Origin: Acidobacteriota bacterium
GTDB lineage: Bacteria; Acidobacteriota; Vicinamibacteria; Vicinamibacterales; CAVVIG01
Assembly: GCA_003222395.1 (NCBI GenBank)
Contig: QHWB01000033.1
Location: 1-64,000 of the forward strand
Length of the DNA: 64,000 nt
Direction of reading: 5' to 3'
The notes below the pieces were generated by a model. It was not told the DNA's origin. It did not search any database and saw nothing but the letters and a program-made list of their open reading frames with translations. Shown here piece after piece: positions 44,399 through 53,401 of this stretch; position 1 is the first letter of the stretch, and each line of letters opens with the position of its first letter. Position numbers and translations under genes: made by a program.

Positions 44399-46315
44399 AT
44401 GATTCTTCCGACTTCTGCGGGCACGCGACGAGCAGCTGCGGCCGATCGCACCCTTCGGACGCCGTTGATGGCGATTGCTGTCGCCGGCGCCGCCACCATC
44501 GTTCATTCGCTCCCCGGACTGCCGCCCGTCGTGGTCGACCGCTCCTATCTTCTGCTCGTCGGCCTGACCGTCGCGAGCGGCCTCGCGAATTTCCGCATGC
44601 TGGGCGCGCGCTTCACCTTCTCCGTGTCCGACAGCTTCACGATGACCGCAGCGGTGTTGTTCGGCCCGGCAGCGGCCACGGTCCTCGTCGCCTTCGATGC
44701 ATTCACGATGTCGCTGCGGCTGACCCGCGAGAACCGGACCGCGAGCCGTCTTTTCTACAATGCGACCGCTCCCGCGCTCGCCATGTGGATCGCGGCGCGC
44801 GCGTTCGACGCTCTGGCGCCGGTCGCGTTCCGTGCCCGGCCGACGCCGGGCGCTCAGCTCGTCATTCCGTTGATGGTCTTCGCGGCGCTGTACTTCGTGC
44901 TGAACTCCGGATTCATCGCGATGGCCGTCGCGGGAGAACAACACGAGTCGCTCCCTCACGTCTGGGCTGCGTATTTCGCCAAACTCTGGTTCACGTTCTT
45001 CGTCGGGGCCTCGGTGGCGGGGCTGCTGGTGTTGCTCGCCGGGGTCGGCAGCGGCAACAGCATGGTCATCGTGCTGCTCCTGCCGGTCGTCATCGTGTTG
45101 TACGCGGCGGCGCACGGCGCCGTCGAACAGTTGCGCGAGCGCCGTGAGCACCTGGCCGAACGCGAGCTATTCGCGACCGCGCTGGGGAGCACAGCCGACG
45201 CCGTGCTGCTGACCGATCCGGACCGGCGGGTCACGTTCATGAATCCGGCGGCTGAACGGCTGACCGGGTGGTCTGACGAAGCCGCTCGCGGCCGCGCCGA
45301 CATCGACGTGTTCCGCGTGTGCGATCCGACGACGCGCGAGCCGAAGCTCGATGCCGCGGCGCGCGAGGGCGCGGTGATTGCCGACTACATTCTGGTCCGC
45401 CCTGATAGAACCGAATGCGCGATCGAGGAGATGCACGCCCCGATCCGCGACGAGTCCGGACAACTCCGCGGTCTCGTCTGGACGTTCAGGGACATCGCCG
45501 AGCGGAAGGCCATCGAAGCCAAACGCGAAGCGCTGCTCCTCATGGAGCAGGAAGCGCATGCCGCGGCGGTGACAGCCAACCGGATGAAGGACGAGTTCCT
45601 CGCCGCCGTCTCTCACGAATTGCGCACGCCGGCCACCTCCATCCTCGGCTGGGCGCGTTTGCTGCGGGGCGGGCGTCTGGACGAACAAGGCGTGAAAAAG
45701 GCGCTGGACGCTCTCGAGCGGAGCGCGCACGCTCAGGCGACGGTACTGAACGACCTGGTCGACACGTCCCGGATCGTCCGCGGCGCGCTGCGCCTCGAGC
45801 TGCGGCGGACCGCCGTGATGACGCCGGTCGGCGAGGCCATCGAGACGCTCGAACCGGCGATCAAGGCGAAAGAGCTGCGCCTGGGCGTCACCGTCGAGAA
45901 CGCGCTGCCGATCATCGATGCGGACCCGGATCGCCTCCGCCAGGTGTTCTGGAACCTGCTGTCGAACGCGATCAAGTTCACGCCCGCTGGCGGTCGGATC
46001 GACGTCTCCGCGCGCCACGAGGACAACCACGTCGTCGTCGACGTCCGTGATAACGGTCAGGGCATCGATTCGTCGTTTCTACCGTTCGTGTTCGACAAAT
46101 TCCGGCAGGCGGACGGTTCCTATACCCGCGTCCACGGCGGATTGGGGCTTGGCCTCACGATCGTGAGGTACGTGGTCGAGTCGCACGGCGGCGCCGTCGA
46201 GGCCTTGAGCGAAGGCGTTGGTCGAGGCGCGCGGTTCACCGTACGTCTGCCGATCACCCCGCCCGGCTTACAGTCGGACCAAATCGACGACTCTCCTGCC
46301 GCCCGATTGCCGTGA
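44399..46315 (+). CDS. Membrane-bound PAS sensor histidine kinase
   Basis: 638 residues; ATG at 44399. Residues about 20-240 contain seven or eight membrane helices (LMAIAVAGAATIV, SYLLLVGLTVASGL, MTAAVLFGPAAATVLVAFDA, MVIVLLLPVVIVLYAAA). A PAS domain (about 260-385) follows: LGSTADAVLLTDPDRRVTFM and LVWTFRDIAERKAIEAKR. Then a coiled region, HisKA with the phospho-histidine in FLAAVSHELRTPATSILGWA, and a HATPase domain with N box RQVFWNLLSNAIKFTP, G1 DVRDNGQGID and G2 GLGLGLTIVRY. The stimulus is unknown. There is no response regulator next to it, so the partner is elsewhere (an orphan kinase). No receiver domain is fused to it. Confidence 0.93.
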   Translation: MILPTSAGTRRAAAADRTLRTPLMAIAVAGAATIVHSLPGLPPVVVDRSYLLLVGLTVASGLANFRMLGARFTFSVSDSFTMTAAVLFGPAAATVLVAFDAFTMSLRLTRENRTASRLFYNATAPALAMWIAARAFDALAPVAFRARPTPGAQLVIPLMVFAALYFVLNSGFIAMAVAGEQHESLPHVWAAYFAKLWFTFFVGASVAGLLVLLAGVGSGNSMVIVLLLPVVIVLYAAAHGAVEQLRERREHLAERELFATALGSTADAVLLTDPDRRVTFMNPAAERLTGWSDEAARGRADIDVFRVCDPTTREPKLDAAAREGAVIADYILVRPDRTECAIEEMHAPIRDESGQLRGLVWTFRDIAERKAIEAKREALLLMEQEAHAAAVTANRMKDEFLAAVSHELRTPATSILGWARLLRGGRLDEQGVKKALDALERSAHAQATVLNDLVDTSRIVRGALRLELRRTAVMTPVGEAIETLEPAIKAKELRLGVTVENALPIIDADPDRLRQVFWNLLSNAIKFTPAGGRIDVSARHEDNHVVVDVRDNGQGIDSSFLPFVFDKFRQADGSYTRVHGGLGLGLTIVRYVVESHGGAVEALSEGVGRGARFTVRLPITPPGLQSDQIDDSPAARLP

Positions 46316-46389
46316 TGTCGCGAGTGTTCGTCAGCTGCAACGATCTGACGCCTCGAACATCACGCGCTCGAGCGCAAGCGACGCCGCAA

Positions 46390-46899
46390 TCACGCAGTTG
46401 CCGCGCGACGTCGCCGCTGCCGTGTTCGGGCGGCACGACGCGCCGCGGCACGCCGCACTCGCGGCCCCTTGGTCTGCACCGCTCGCCGCGCGGACGCGCG
46501 GCGTGATGCCGCCGACCGTCGCCGCGCCGACGTGCGCGCCTGACGCGCGAGCGACTTGCGCGACGCCGCAGTTCGGTCTTCGCGCCGCAGCGCCCTTCTG
46601 ACCGCACGGGAGCGCCGGGGCGAGGCACGCCGGGTTCCATGTCTTCCGGCGCGCGACGCGTACGCGGCGCTCTCCTTCGTTTTCCCCTTTGCGCTCGAAG
46701 GCGGGCGGCCTAACTTGACGCCCGCACGTCGCGCTTTCGAAAGACCGATCGCGATCGCCTGCTTCGTCGATCGGGCGCCATGCTTGCCTTCCCGGATGTG
46801 GTGCATCTCCTCGCGCACGAATTCGCCCGCTTGCGTCGTCGCGGCTTTTCCGGCGCGCTTGTCTCGACGAGCTCGTTTCACCGTCGCCTTCTCGGCCAT
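46390..46899 (-). CDS. DUF6496 basic, possibly DNA-binding protein
   Basis: 169 residues from the ATG at 46899 (GGAG 8 nt upstream). Residues about 15-75 are the DUF6496 pattern: AGEFVREEMHHIREGKHGAR, STKQAIAIGLSKARRAG. An AT-hook-like GRPPSS follows. The remaining 90 residues are nearly all Arg, Ala, Ser and Lys, like bacterial histone-H1-like tails. This suggests nucleoid or RNA association. It is convergent with the histidine kinase gene and divergent from the CBS gene. The extreme basic tail also makes the opposite strand look like open frames, which I reject. Confidence 0.75.
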   Translation of the reverse strand: MAEKATVKRARRDKRAGKAATTQAGEFVREEMHHIREGKHGARSTKQAIAIGLSKARRAGVKLGRPPSSAKGKTKESAAYASRAGRHGTRRASPRRSRAVRRALRREDRTAASRKSLARQARTSARRRSAASRRASARRAVQTKGPRVRRAAARRAARTRQRRRRAATA

Positions 46900-47063
46900 A
46901 TGCAATTCTCCGTTCGAGGAGGCGAGCCGCAAGCTGGATGCCATTTCGACACGCGTCGCTGCGATCATCTCGACTTCGTGCCGGCTTGAATCCATCGCTT
47001 CATGACATGCGAGGCACGCGCATTGCTATGCACGAGCGGTCGACATTTCTTCAGAGGAAACTT

Positions 47064-47501
47064 ATGGCCAAGCTCGCGCGCGACGTGATGACGCCCGACC
47101 CGGCGTGTTGTTCGCCGAATACAACGCTCGATCTAGTCGCCAAAATGATGGTCCAGAACAACTGTGGAGAGATTCCGATCGTCGACAGCTCCAATCGCCC
47201 CGTCGGCGTCGTCACCGATCGTGACATCGTCTGCCGCATCGTCGCGGAAGGAAAGAACCCCTCGGGCCACACGGCCGAGTCGTGCATGACGACAGGGGTC
47301 GTAGCGGTCCGCGCCGACGCTCCGCTGGACGAGGTGATCTCGACAATGGAGGCGCATCAGATCCGGCGTGTGCCGGTGGTCGACGACGGCGGATGCTGCA
47401 GCGGCATCATCTCCCAGGCGGATATCGCGATGGTCGGCGCGCCGGAGAAAACATCGGAGTTGGTCTCCGAGATATCTCGCTCGGGCCGTCCATCGAAGTA
47501 G
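47064..47501 (+). CDS. Paired-CBS-domain protein
   Basis: 145 residues from the ATG at 47064, with AGAGG 6 nt upstream. Two CBS motifs fill the protein: DVMTPDPACCSPNTTLDLVA with EIPIVDSSNRPVGVVTDRDI, and SCMTTGVVAVRADAPLDEVI with RVPVVDDGGCCSGIISQADI. Such Bateman modules bind adenosine nucleotides and regulate partners. No transport or kinase domain is fused. It is 73 bp upstream of actA on the same strand, so it may be expressed with the respiratory operon and sense energy state; that is inference. Confidence 0.9.
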   Translation: MAKLARDVMTPDPACCSPNTTLDLVAKMMVQNNCGEIPIVDSSNRPVGVVTDRDIVCRIVAEGKNPSGHTAESCMTTGVVAVRADAPLDEVISTMEAHQIRRVPVVDDGGCCSGIISQADIAMVGAPEKTSELVSEISRSGRPSK

Positions 47502-47574
47502 AGTCGTACAGCCAGTCGAAGACCTGTTCAGTTCGGCGTTCAACTTGCACGGCACGTGCTCGGACAACGTCGCC

Positions 47575-48066
47575 GTGCATCGTTCTTTTGCTCTGCTTGT
47601 CGTCGCCTCCACAAGCTGGGCCATTGCGTGCACGCTCAGCCGGCCTGTCGCGCCTGAGCAGCCAATCGATTTCAGCCATCGCGATCACGTTCGCGGCTCC
47701 GACCAGCTCGACTGCGCGCTATGCCACAGCGGCGCCCGTCGGTCGGCGTTCGCCGGCATCGCACCGGTCGAACGCTGCATGGGCTGCCATCGCTACGTGC
47801 TGACCAGCAATCCTGAGATCACGAAGCTCCGTCGCGCGTGGGACGCCGGCAAGACGATCGAATGGGTGAAGGTCTACGCGCTCCCGCAGTTCGTCCGCTT
47901 CAATCACGGAGCGCATGCACTCGCCAGCGTTTCGTGTGACGCGTGTCACGGAGACGTTGGCTCGATGAATCGAGTGGTACGCTCGACCGATCTCAACATG
48001 GGTTGGTGCGTCACGTGCCATCGCGATCGCGGCGCATCGATCGACTGCATCGCCTGCCACCACTGA
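47575..48066 (+). CDS. actA: Alternative complex III subunit A, pentahaem cytochrome c
   Basis: 163 residues from the GTG at 47575; this start gives a lipoprotein-like signal (RSFALLVVASTSWAIAC). Five CxxCH sites are visible: CALCH, CMGCH, CDACH, CVTCH and CIACH, plus extra His residues for bis-His ligation. The pentahaem count is that of ActA in alternative complex III. It would carry electrons from the quinol-oxidising core towards soluble acceptors on the outer face of the membrane. The stop TGA shares its last base with the next gene's start (TGATG). The start codon is my choice and has no clear Shine-Dalgarno. Confidence 0.88.
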   Translation: MHRSFALLVVASTSWAIACTLSRPVAPEQPIDFSHRDHVRGSDQLDCALCHSGARRSAFAGIAPVERCMGCHRYVLTSNPEITKLRRAWDAGKTIEWVKVYALPQFVRFNHGAHALASVSCDACHGDVGSMNRVVRSTDLNMGWCVTCHRDRGASIDCIACHH

Positions 48067-51044
48067 TGGCCGGGATCGACTCGATTGAGCGGCGCCGCTT
48101 CCTGAAGGTGATCGGGCTCACGAGTTCAGCCGCCCTGTTCGATCAGTGCAGCCCGACCGGATCCGAAAACGTCATTCCGTACTTCGTCTCTCCCGACGAC
48201 GTGACGCCTGGCGTCGGAGCGTATTACGCCACGATCTGCCGTCAATGCCCGGCCGGATGCGGGATGGTCGTGAAGACGATCAACGGGCGCATCACCAAGG
48301 CGGAAGGCAACCCGAAACATCCGATCAATCAGGGACGGCTCTGCGGACGCGGCCAGGCGGCCGTTCAAGCGGTCTACAACCCGGATCGGTTCAGGCAGCC
48401 GCTCTTCCGCCAGCAGAACGGAACGATGGCGCCGATCTCGTGGCCCGACGCGGAGACCATGCTCGCCGACAAGCTCGGCGAATCGAAGCGGCGTGGACCG
48501 AATCGTATTGCCTGGATCGGCGAGCTCCAGACCGATTCGCTCGACGAGTTGACCGCAATCTGGCTGCACGCGCTCCACAGCGATCGGCGGCTGTTCTACG
48601 AGAGCTTCGACTACGAGCCGCTGCGTCAGGCCGGCGCCATCGCCTTCGGCCGCGCTGAAGTTCCCAGGTACCTGTTCGATCGCGCGAACTTCATCATGTC
48701 GTTCGGCGCCGAATTCGTCGAGACGTGGATTTCGAACGTGGAGTTCACCGCCGGATACAGCACGACGCGGCAGCGTCGCATTCGCGATGCATCCGGCACC
48801 TTCGCGTGCGTCTCGCCGCGCCGTTCGCTCACCGGATTGAATGCTGATGTCTGGGTTCCCGCGCGGCCGGGATCCGAGGTGCTGGTCGCGCTCGCAACCG
48901 CGCACGCCATCGTCGACCAAGGCCTCGTCCATCCATCGGCGGGCGCGCATGCGGGTTGGCTGCGTCCGGCGCTGGCGCGGTTTGCCGCCGGACGGACCGC
49001 CGCGTTGACGGACGTGTCGCCCGATTCGATCGGCGCCCTTGCACGGCAGTTCACGGCGGCTGCACCGTCGCTCGCGATCGGGGGCGGTGTCGGCGGCACG
49101 GGACTGCGACACGCCGCGTCGCTCGAGATCGCAGCGCTCCTCCTGAACGTGCTCGCCGGCAACGTCGGCGAGTCGCTCACGTACGGCGCCGGTTATGCGC
49201 TGGATCGGCTTGCGACTCGCGACGATCTGGATCAACTCATTCAGAGCACGACGCGAGGAGATGTCGACGTCCTGCTCGTGCACAAGGCCAATCCGGTTCT
49301 CACGCTGCCGACGACCGCCCTGACCAGCGCGCTGTCGCATGTGCCGTTCGTCGTCAGCTTCGCAAGCGGACCGGACGAAACGACCGATTACGCGCATCTG
49401 ATCCTGCCCGATCATCACTTCCTCGAAGCGTGGGGCGACTACACGCCGCGCGCAGGGGTCAACGGTGTCATGCAGCCGGTCGCCGAACGGCTCTTCGACA
49501 CGAGGGCAACCGGCGACGTGTTAATCGACGTTGCCAATCAGATCGACGACGAGTGCGCGAGGGCGTGCGGTCACGCGGCGTGGCGCGACTACGTGCGATC
49601 CCGCTGGCTGGGAGACGGGGCGGCCGCGCGTGGAGGAGAAAGCGATCTGCGATGGTCCGAGACGCTTCGAACGGGTGGCCGCTTTGCCGCCGACGCCGCG
49701 CCGGCGCCTGTCGCTCTTCGCGATATCTCGTCGACGTTGAACTCGATTCGACCGGACGAGATCGAACCGATCGACGGATTCGCGCTGGTCGTCAGCCCTT
49801 CGATGCATTTCTACGACGGCCGGTCGGCGAACGAGTCGTGGCTGCAGGAAGTGCCCGATCCGATCACGAGCACCGTCTGGAATGGATACGTGGCGCTCCA
49901 TCCTGACGCGGCGGGACGCCTTGGCGTCGGTGAAGGAGACGGTGTTCGGGTGATCTCGCCGTACGGCCGGCTCGAAGCCGCGGCACACATCACGCGCGAC
50001 ACGCGCGCCGACACGATCGCGATGCCGCTCGGGTACGGCCGCTCGCCTTCCCTTCACGTGGGCGGCAGGCGCGGCGCCAATCCGGCCGCGCTTCTGCCGC
50101 CGCGTGCCGCGGATGGCGCGCACGCGTGCTGGCGGATCAACGGCGTTCGTCTCGAACGAGCGACCGGGCGCGTCCTGCTTCCCGTCCTCGATGCGACGAT
50201 GACTGCGGCCGCGGAGTCGACGAGGCAGGCGCTCGCCACGATGGTGCGCCCCGATCGCGTCGATCGCCCCGAAGCGCAGCCGCATCCGCCGGTTGATTTC
50301 TACCCTGCGCACTCACACCCGGAACACCGCTGGGGCATGGCGATCGACCTGAATGCCTGCACCGGGTGTCACGCGTGCGTGGTCGCGTGCTACGGGGAAA
50401 ACAACATCGCGGTCGTGGGCGAACAGTTCTGCGCGCAGGGTCGGGAGATGTCGTGGATCCGCATCGAGCGCCAGTCGCACGCCGTGCCGGCCGACCGCGG
50501 ACTGCAGCGGGACGCACACGTGTTCATGCCGATGCTCTGCCAGCAGTGCGATGAGGCGCCGTGCGAATCGGTCTGTCCCGTCTACGCGACGTATCACAAT
50601 CCGGAAGGATTGAACGCACAGGTCTACGTCCGCTGCATCGGCACGCGGTTCTGCTCGAACAATTGTCCGTACAAGGTGCGCCGGTTCAATTGGGCGCGCT
50701 ACGGCTGGCCGGCGCCGCTCGGCGAGCAGCTCAACCCCGACGTCACCGTCCGCAGCGCGGGCGTGATGGAGAAATGCACCTTCTGCGTGCAGCGGATCCA
50801 GGCGGGCAAGTTCGAGGCGAAGCGTGAAGGACGCGCCGTTCGTGACGGCGATATCACGCCCGCCTGCGCCCAGACGTGTCCTGCGGACGCGATCGTCTTC
50901 GGCGATCTTCACGACCCGAACAGCCGCGTGTCGCGTCTCTCGGGCGCAGCGCGCGGCTATCACGCGCTCGAAGAGCTCAATACGCGGCCGGCCATCACAT
51001 ACCTGCGACGCAGTGTGCCGGGAGCGCCGGATGGCGGCGACTGA
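48066..51044 (+). CDS. actB: Alternative complex III subunit B, fused molybdopterin-like and ferredoxin domains
   Basis: 992 residues starting at an ATG that overlaps the actA stop. Twin-arginine signal IERRRFLKVIG. Part one (about 40-720) has the molybdopterin-oxidoreductase fold: CRQCPAGCGMVVKTINGRIT, INQGRLCGRGQAA. Part two (about 755-990) is a ferredoxin of the NrfC/HybA type: CTGCHACVVACYGENNI, MLCQQCDEAPCESVCPV, CIGTRFCSNNCPYKVRRF and CTFCVQRIQAGKFEAK. This fused arrangement is diagnostic of ActB, in which the molybdopterin site is generally empty. It overlaps actC by 14 nt. Confidence 0.95.
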   Translation: MAGIDSIERRRFLKVIGLTSSAALFDQCSPTGSENVIPYFVSPDDVTPGVGAYYATICRQCPAGCGMVVKTINGRITKAEGNPKHPINQGRLCGRGQAAVQAVYNPDRFRQPLFRQQNGTMAPISWPDAETMLADKLGESKRRGPNRIAWIGELQTDSLDELTAIWLHALHSDRRLFYESFDYEPLRQAGAIAFGRAEVPRYLFDRANFIMSFGAEFVETWISNVEFTAGYSTTRQRRIRDASGTFACVSPRRSLTGLNADVWVPARPGSEVLVALATAHAIVDQGLVHPSAGAHAGWLRPALARFAAGRTAALTDVSPDSIGALARQFTAAAPSLAIGGGVGGTGLRHAASLEIAALLLNVLAGNVGESLTYGAGYALDRLATRDDLDQLIQSTTRGDVDVLLVHKANPVLTLPTTALTSALSHVPFVVSFASGPDETTDYAHLILPDHHFLEAWGDYTPRAGVNGVMQPVAERLFDTRATGDVLIDVANQIDDECARACGHAAWRDYVRSRWLGDGAAARGGESDLRWSETLRTGGRFAADAAPAPVALRDISSTLNSIRPDEIEPIDGFALVVSPSMHFYDGRSANESWLQEVPDPITSTVWNGYVALHPDAAGRLGVGEGDGVRVISPYGRLEAAAHITRDTRADTIAMPLGYGRSPSLHVGGRRGANPAALLPPRAADGAHACWRINGVRLERATGRVLLPVLDATMTAAAESTRQALATMVRPDRVDRPEAQPHPPVDFYPAHSHPEHRWGMAIDLNACTGCHACVVACYGENNIAVVGEQFCAQGREMSWIRIERQSHAVPADRGLQRDAHVFMPMLCQQCDEAPCESVCPVYATYHNPEGLNAQVYVRCIGTRFCSNNCPYKVRRFNWARYGWPAPLGEQLNPDVTVRSAGVMEKCTFCVQRIQAGKFEAKREGRAVRDGDITPACAQTCPADAIVFGDLHDPNSRVSRLSGAARGYHALEELNTRPAITYLRRSVPGAPDGGD

Positions 51045-52407
51045 TCCCGACGTTCCGTCCGTATCGGCGCTGCCGCTTCCCGTCGCGCTTCGTCGCGTCA
51101 CACGGGACATTCTGGCGACGCTCGAGTGGCACACGCCGGGGTGGCTCGCGTACTGGGGAGCGGTCGGGCTCTGCTTCTTCCTGTGGTCGCTCGCGCTGCT
51201 GGTATGGACGTATCAGATTTACAGCGGCCTTCACATCACGGGACTGCTGCACCCGGTCATGTGGGGTGCATACATCGCAACGTTCGTCTTCTGGATCGGC
51301 ATCGCGCATTCCGGCACGCTCATCTCCGCCATCCTGTTTCTGTTTCGTGCGCGGTGGCGCACGTCGATCGCGCGCGCCGCCGAGACGATGACGATCGTGG
51401 CGATCGCGACGGCCGGTCTGTTTCCAATCCTCCACCTGGGCCGCGCATGGCGCTTCTACTGGCTGATTCCGTATCCGAACGAGCGCGGTCTGTGGGTGAA
51501 CTTCAGCTCGCCGCTCATCTGGGACGCGGTCGCGGTCGGCACCTATTTCGTCGCCAGCGTCCTGTTCTGGTTTCTCGGGTTGATTCCCGACTTTGCGTCG
51601 GTTCGCGATCACACGGCCGGGTGGCGCGGCTGGATCTTCGGACGGCTTGCGGTCGGTTGGCGCGGCAGCGCTCACGAGTGGCGTCACTTCCGGTCGGCCT
51701 ACGCGGTCCTGGCCGGTCTGATCACCGCGCTCGTGATCTCCGTGCACAGCATCGTGTCGTGGGACTTCGCCGTGGCGATCGTCCCGGGGTGGCACAGCAC
51801 GATCTTCGCGCCGTATTTCGTCGCCGGGGCGGTCTTCTCAGGCCTGGCGATGATTCTGACGCTCCTCGTTCCGGGTCGCGTGCTCCTCGGCATCCGCGAG
51901 TACGTCACCGACGATCACCTCGAGCAGGTCGCGAAGCTGATCGTCGCCGTCTCGCTCATCGTGACGTATTCGTACGCAAGCGAGCTGTTCTTCGCCTGGT
52001 ATCGCGGTGAGCCCGCCGAACGAAGTCAATTCCTGTTCCGGGCTGCGGGCGCGTATGCGCCGCTCGTCTGGCTTGCGATCGTCTGCAACTCGATTGTGCC
52101 GCTGGCGTTCCTGCGACGCGCGGCACGACGGAGCCCGGCCGTCCTGTTCGCGATCTCGATCGCGATCAACATCGGCATGTGGACCGAGCGCTTCGTCATC
52201 GTCGTCGCCTCGCTCGCGCACGAGTACGACAGCTATTCGTGGGGCCGATACTGGCCGACGGCGTTCGAGTGGACGGTTCTTCTCGGCAGCGTGGGGTGGT
52301 TCCTGTTCTGGTTCCTCCTGATCATCGGACACATTCCGAGCGTGCCGATGGCGGAAACGAAGGAGCATCTGATCACGCCGGCATCCGCGGAGGCGGCCGA
52401 CTCATGA
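51031..52407 (+). CDS. actC: Alternative complex III subunit C, NrfD-like quinol-binding membrane protein
   Basis: 458 residues; GGGAG 6 nt before the ATG. It has about ten hydrophobic helices of NrfD/PsrC type: WGAVGLCFFLWSLALLVWTY, ITGLLHPVMWGAYIATFVFW, IVAIATAGLFPILHLGRAWR, AVLAGLITALVISVHSIVSW and so on. ActC is a main quinol-binding core subunit, and proton translocation is proposed through it. It overlaps both neighbours. Confidence 0.94.
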   Translation: MAATDPDVPSVSALPLPVALRRVTRDILATLEWHTPGWLAYWGAVGLCFFLWSLALLVWTYQIYSGLHITGLLHPVMWGAYIATFVFWIGIAHSGTLISAILFLFRARWRTSIARAAETMTIVAIATAGLFPILHLGRAWRFYWLIPYPNERGLWVNFSSPLIWDAVAVGTYFVASVLFWFLGLIPDFASVRDHTAGWRGWIFGRLAVGWRGSAHEWRHFRSAYAVLAGLITALVISVHSIVSWDFAVAIVPGWHSTIFAPYFVAGAVFSGLAMILTLLVPGRVLLGIREYVTDDHLEQVAKLIVAVSLIVTYSYASELFFAWYRGEPAERSQFLFRAAGAYAPLVWLAIVCNSIVPLAFLRRAARRSPAVLFAISIAINIGMWTERFVIVVASLAHEYDSYSWGRYWPTAFEWTVLLGSVGWFLFWFLLIIGHIPSVPMAETKEHLITPASAEAADS

Positions 52408-52910
52408 TCGGAGTGGTGGCCCTGTTCGAGGTGCGTGACGCCCTGCTCGATGCGATCGCGGCCGCCAGGGCGCAGCAGCTCACGATCGTCACGGCGTTCT
52501 CGCCGGCCTACGATCCGCGAATCGAGGCGGCCGTCGGTGTTCCGAGATCTGCCGTGTCGGCGTGGACGTTTGCCGGCGGCGTCGCCGGTGCGATCGGCGG
52601 AATGGCGTTTACCATCTGGACCGTTCGACAATGGCCGATCCTGATCCTTGGCGGCAAGCCGCTGGTGGCGCTGCCGTCGTTCCTGATCGTCGCGTTCGAG
52701 TCGACCATCCTGATCGCAGTCTGCGCCGCGCTCGCCGGTTTCTTCGCCGGAGGCCGCGCAATGCGTCGCGTCGCGCGGGCTGCGTACGAGCCCTCGTTGA
52801 GCGAGGAACGCTTTGGACTCCTCGTCGCCTGCGTATCCGCCGACGCCCCATTGATCGGAGAACTGATGACGCGCAGCGGAGCAACGGCATGGCGCGTGGT
52901 TCGATCCTGA
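52404..52910 (+). CDS. actD: Alternative complex III subunit D (DUF3341)
   Basis: 168 residues. Starts at ATGA over the actC stop. Soluble N-terminal half (VVALFEVRDALLDAIAAARA, TAFSPAYDPRIEAAVGV), then two membrane helices (TFAGGVAGAIGGMAFTIWTV and LIVAFESTILIAVCAALAGF). This is the DUF3341 pattern of ActD, which packs against the quinol-oxidising core. It overlaps actE by 22 nt. Confidence 0.93.
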   Translation: MIGVVALFEVRDALLDAIAAARAQQLTIVTAFSPAYDPRIEAAVGVPRSAVSAWTFAGGVAGAIGGMAFTIWTVRQWPILILGGKPLVALPSFLIVAFESTILIAVCAALAGFFAGGRAMRRVARAAYEPSLSEERFGLLVACVSADAPLIGELMTRSGATAWRVVRS

Positions 52911-53401
52911 GTCGACTGGTCGCATTCGCGGCGGTGACCGTGCTCGCTCAGACCGCATGCGACTGGCCGTGGCAACACGACATGGCCGACCAGCCGTCGC
53001 GCCCGGCATCCGCTGGTCCGCGGTCGCCAGCCGCCGGCGCAGTCGCGACCGGTGGCTCGCTTCCGATCCGCCCTGAGGTTGCCGAGCGCCAGCTTCGCGC
53101 CGACATCGCAGCGCGGTCGGCGGTCGAAGCGGGATCGAAGCTCTACGCGGCGTATTGCGCGCCCTGCCACGGTCCCCACGGCCGCGGCGACGGACCTGTC
53201 GCACGCGAGTTCGCGCCGCCAATGGGCGACTTGACGGGAGACCTGACGGCTCCCGACGTGCAACGCCACGCGGACGGCTGGTTCTATGCGGTGATCACGA
53301 ACGGCACTGAACATATGCCGCGCTCGGCCCACGAGCTCGATCCATCTGAACGCTGGCAGATCGTCCGCTTCGTGCGCACGTTGGGAACGTATCGACAGTG
53401 A
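52889..53401 (+). CDS. actE: Alternative complex III subunit E, monohaem cytochrome c lipoprotein
   Basis: 170 residues, with lipoprotein signal LVAFAAVTVLAQTAC. One haem site, YCAPCHGPHGRGDGPVARE, with Met in NGTEHMPRSAHEL as likely sixth ligand. ActE provides the exit point for electrons from the complex. Gene start lies 22 nt inside actD and its stop overlaps the actF GTG. Confidence 0.93.
   Translation: MARGSILSRLVAFAAVTVLAQTACDWPWQHDMADQPSRPASAGPRSPAAGAVATGGSLPIRPEVAERQLRADIAARSAVEAGSKLYAAYCAPCHGPHGRGDGPVAREFAPPMGDLTGDLTAPDVQRHADGWFYAVITNGTEHMPRSAHELDPSERWQIVRFVRTLGTYRQ

Noticed and set aside
44221-44400. Short + strand frame from an ATG at 44221 running into the histidine kinase gene
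   Set aside because: No Shine-Dalgarno, overlaps the divergent protease start and continues out of frame through the kinase.
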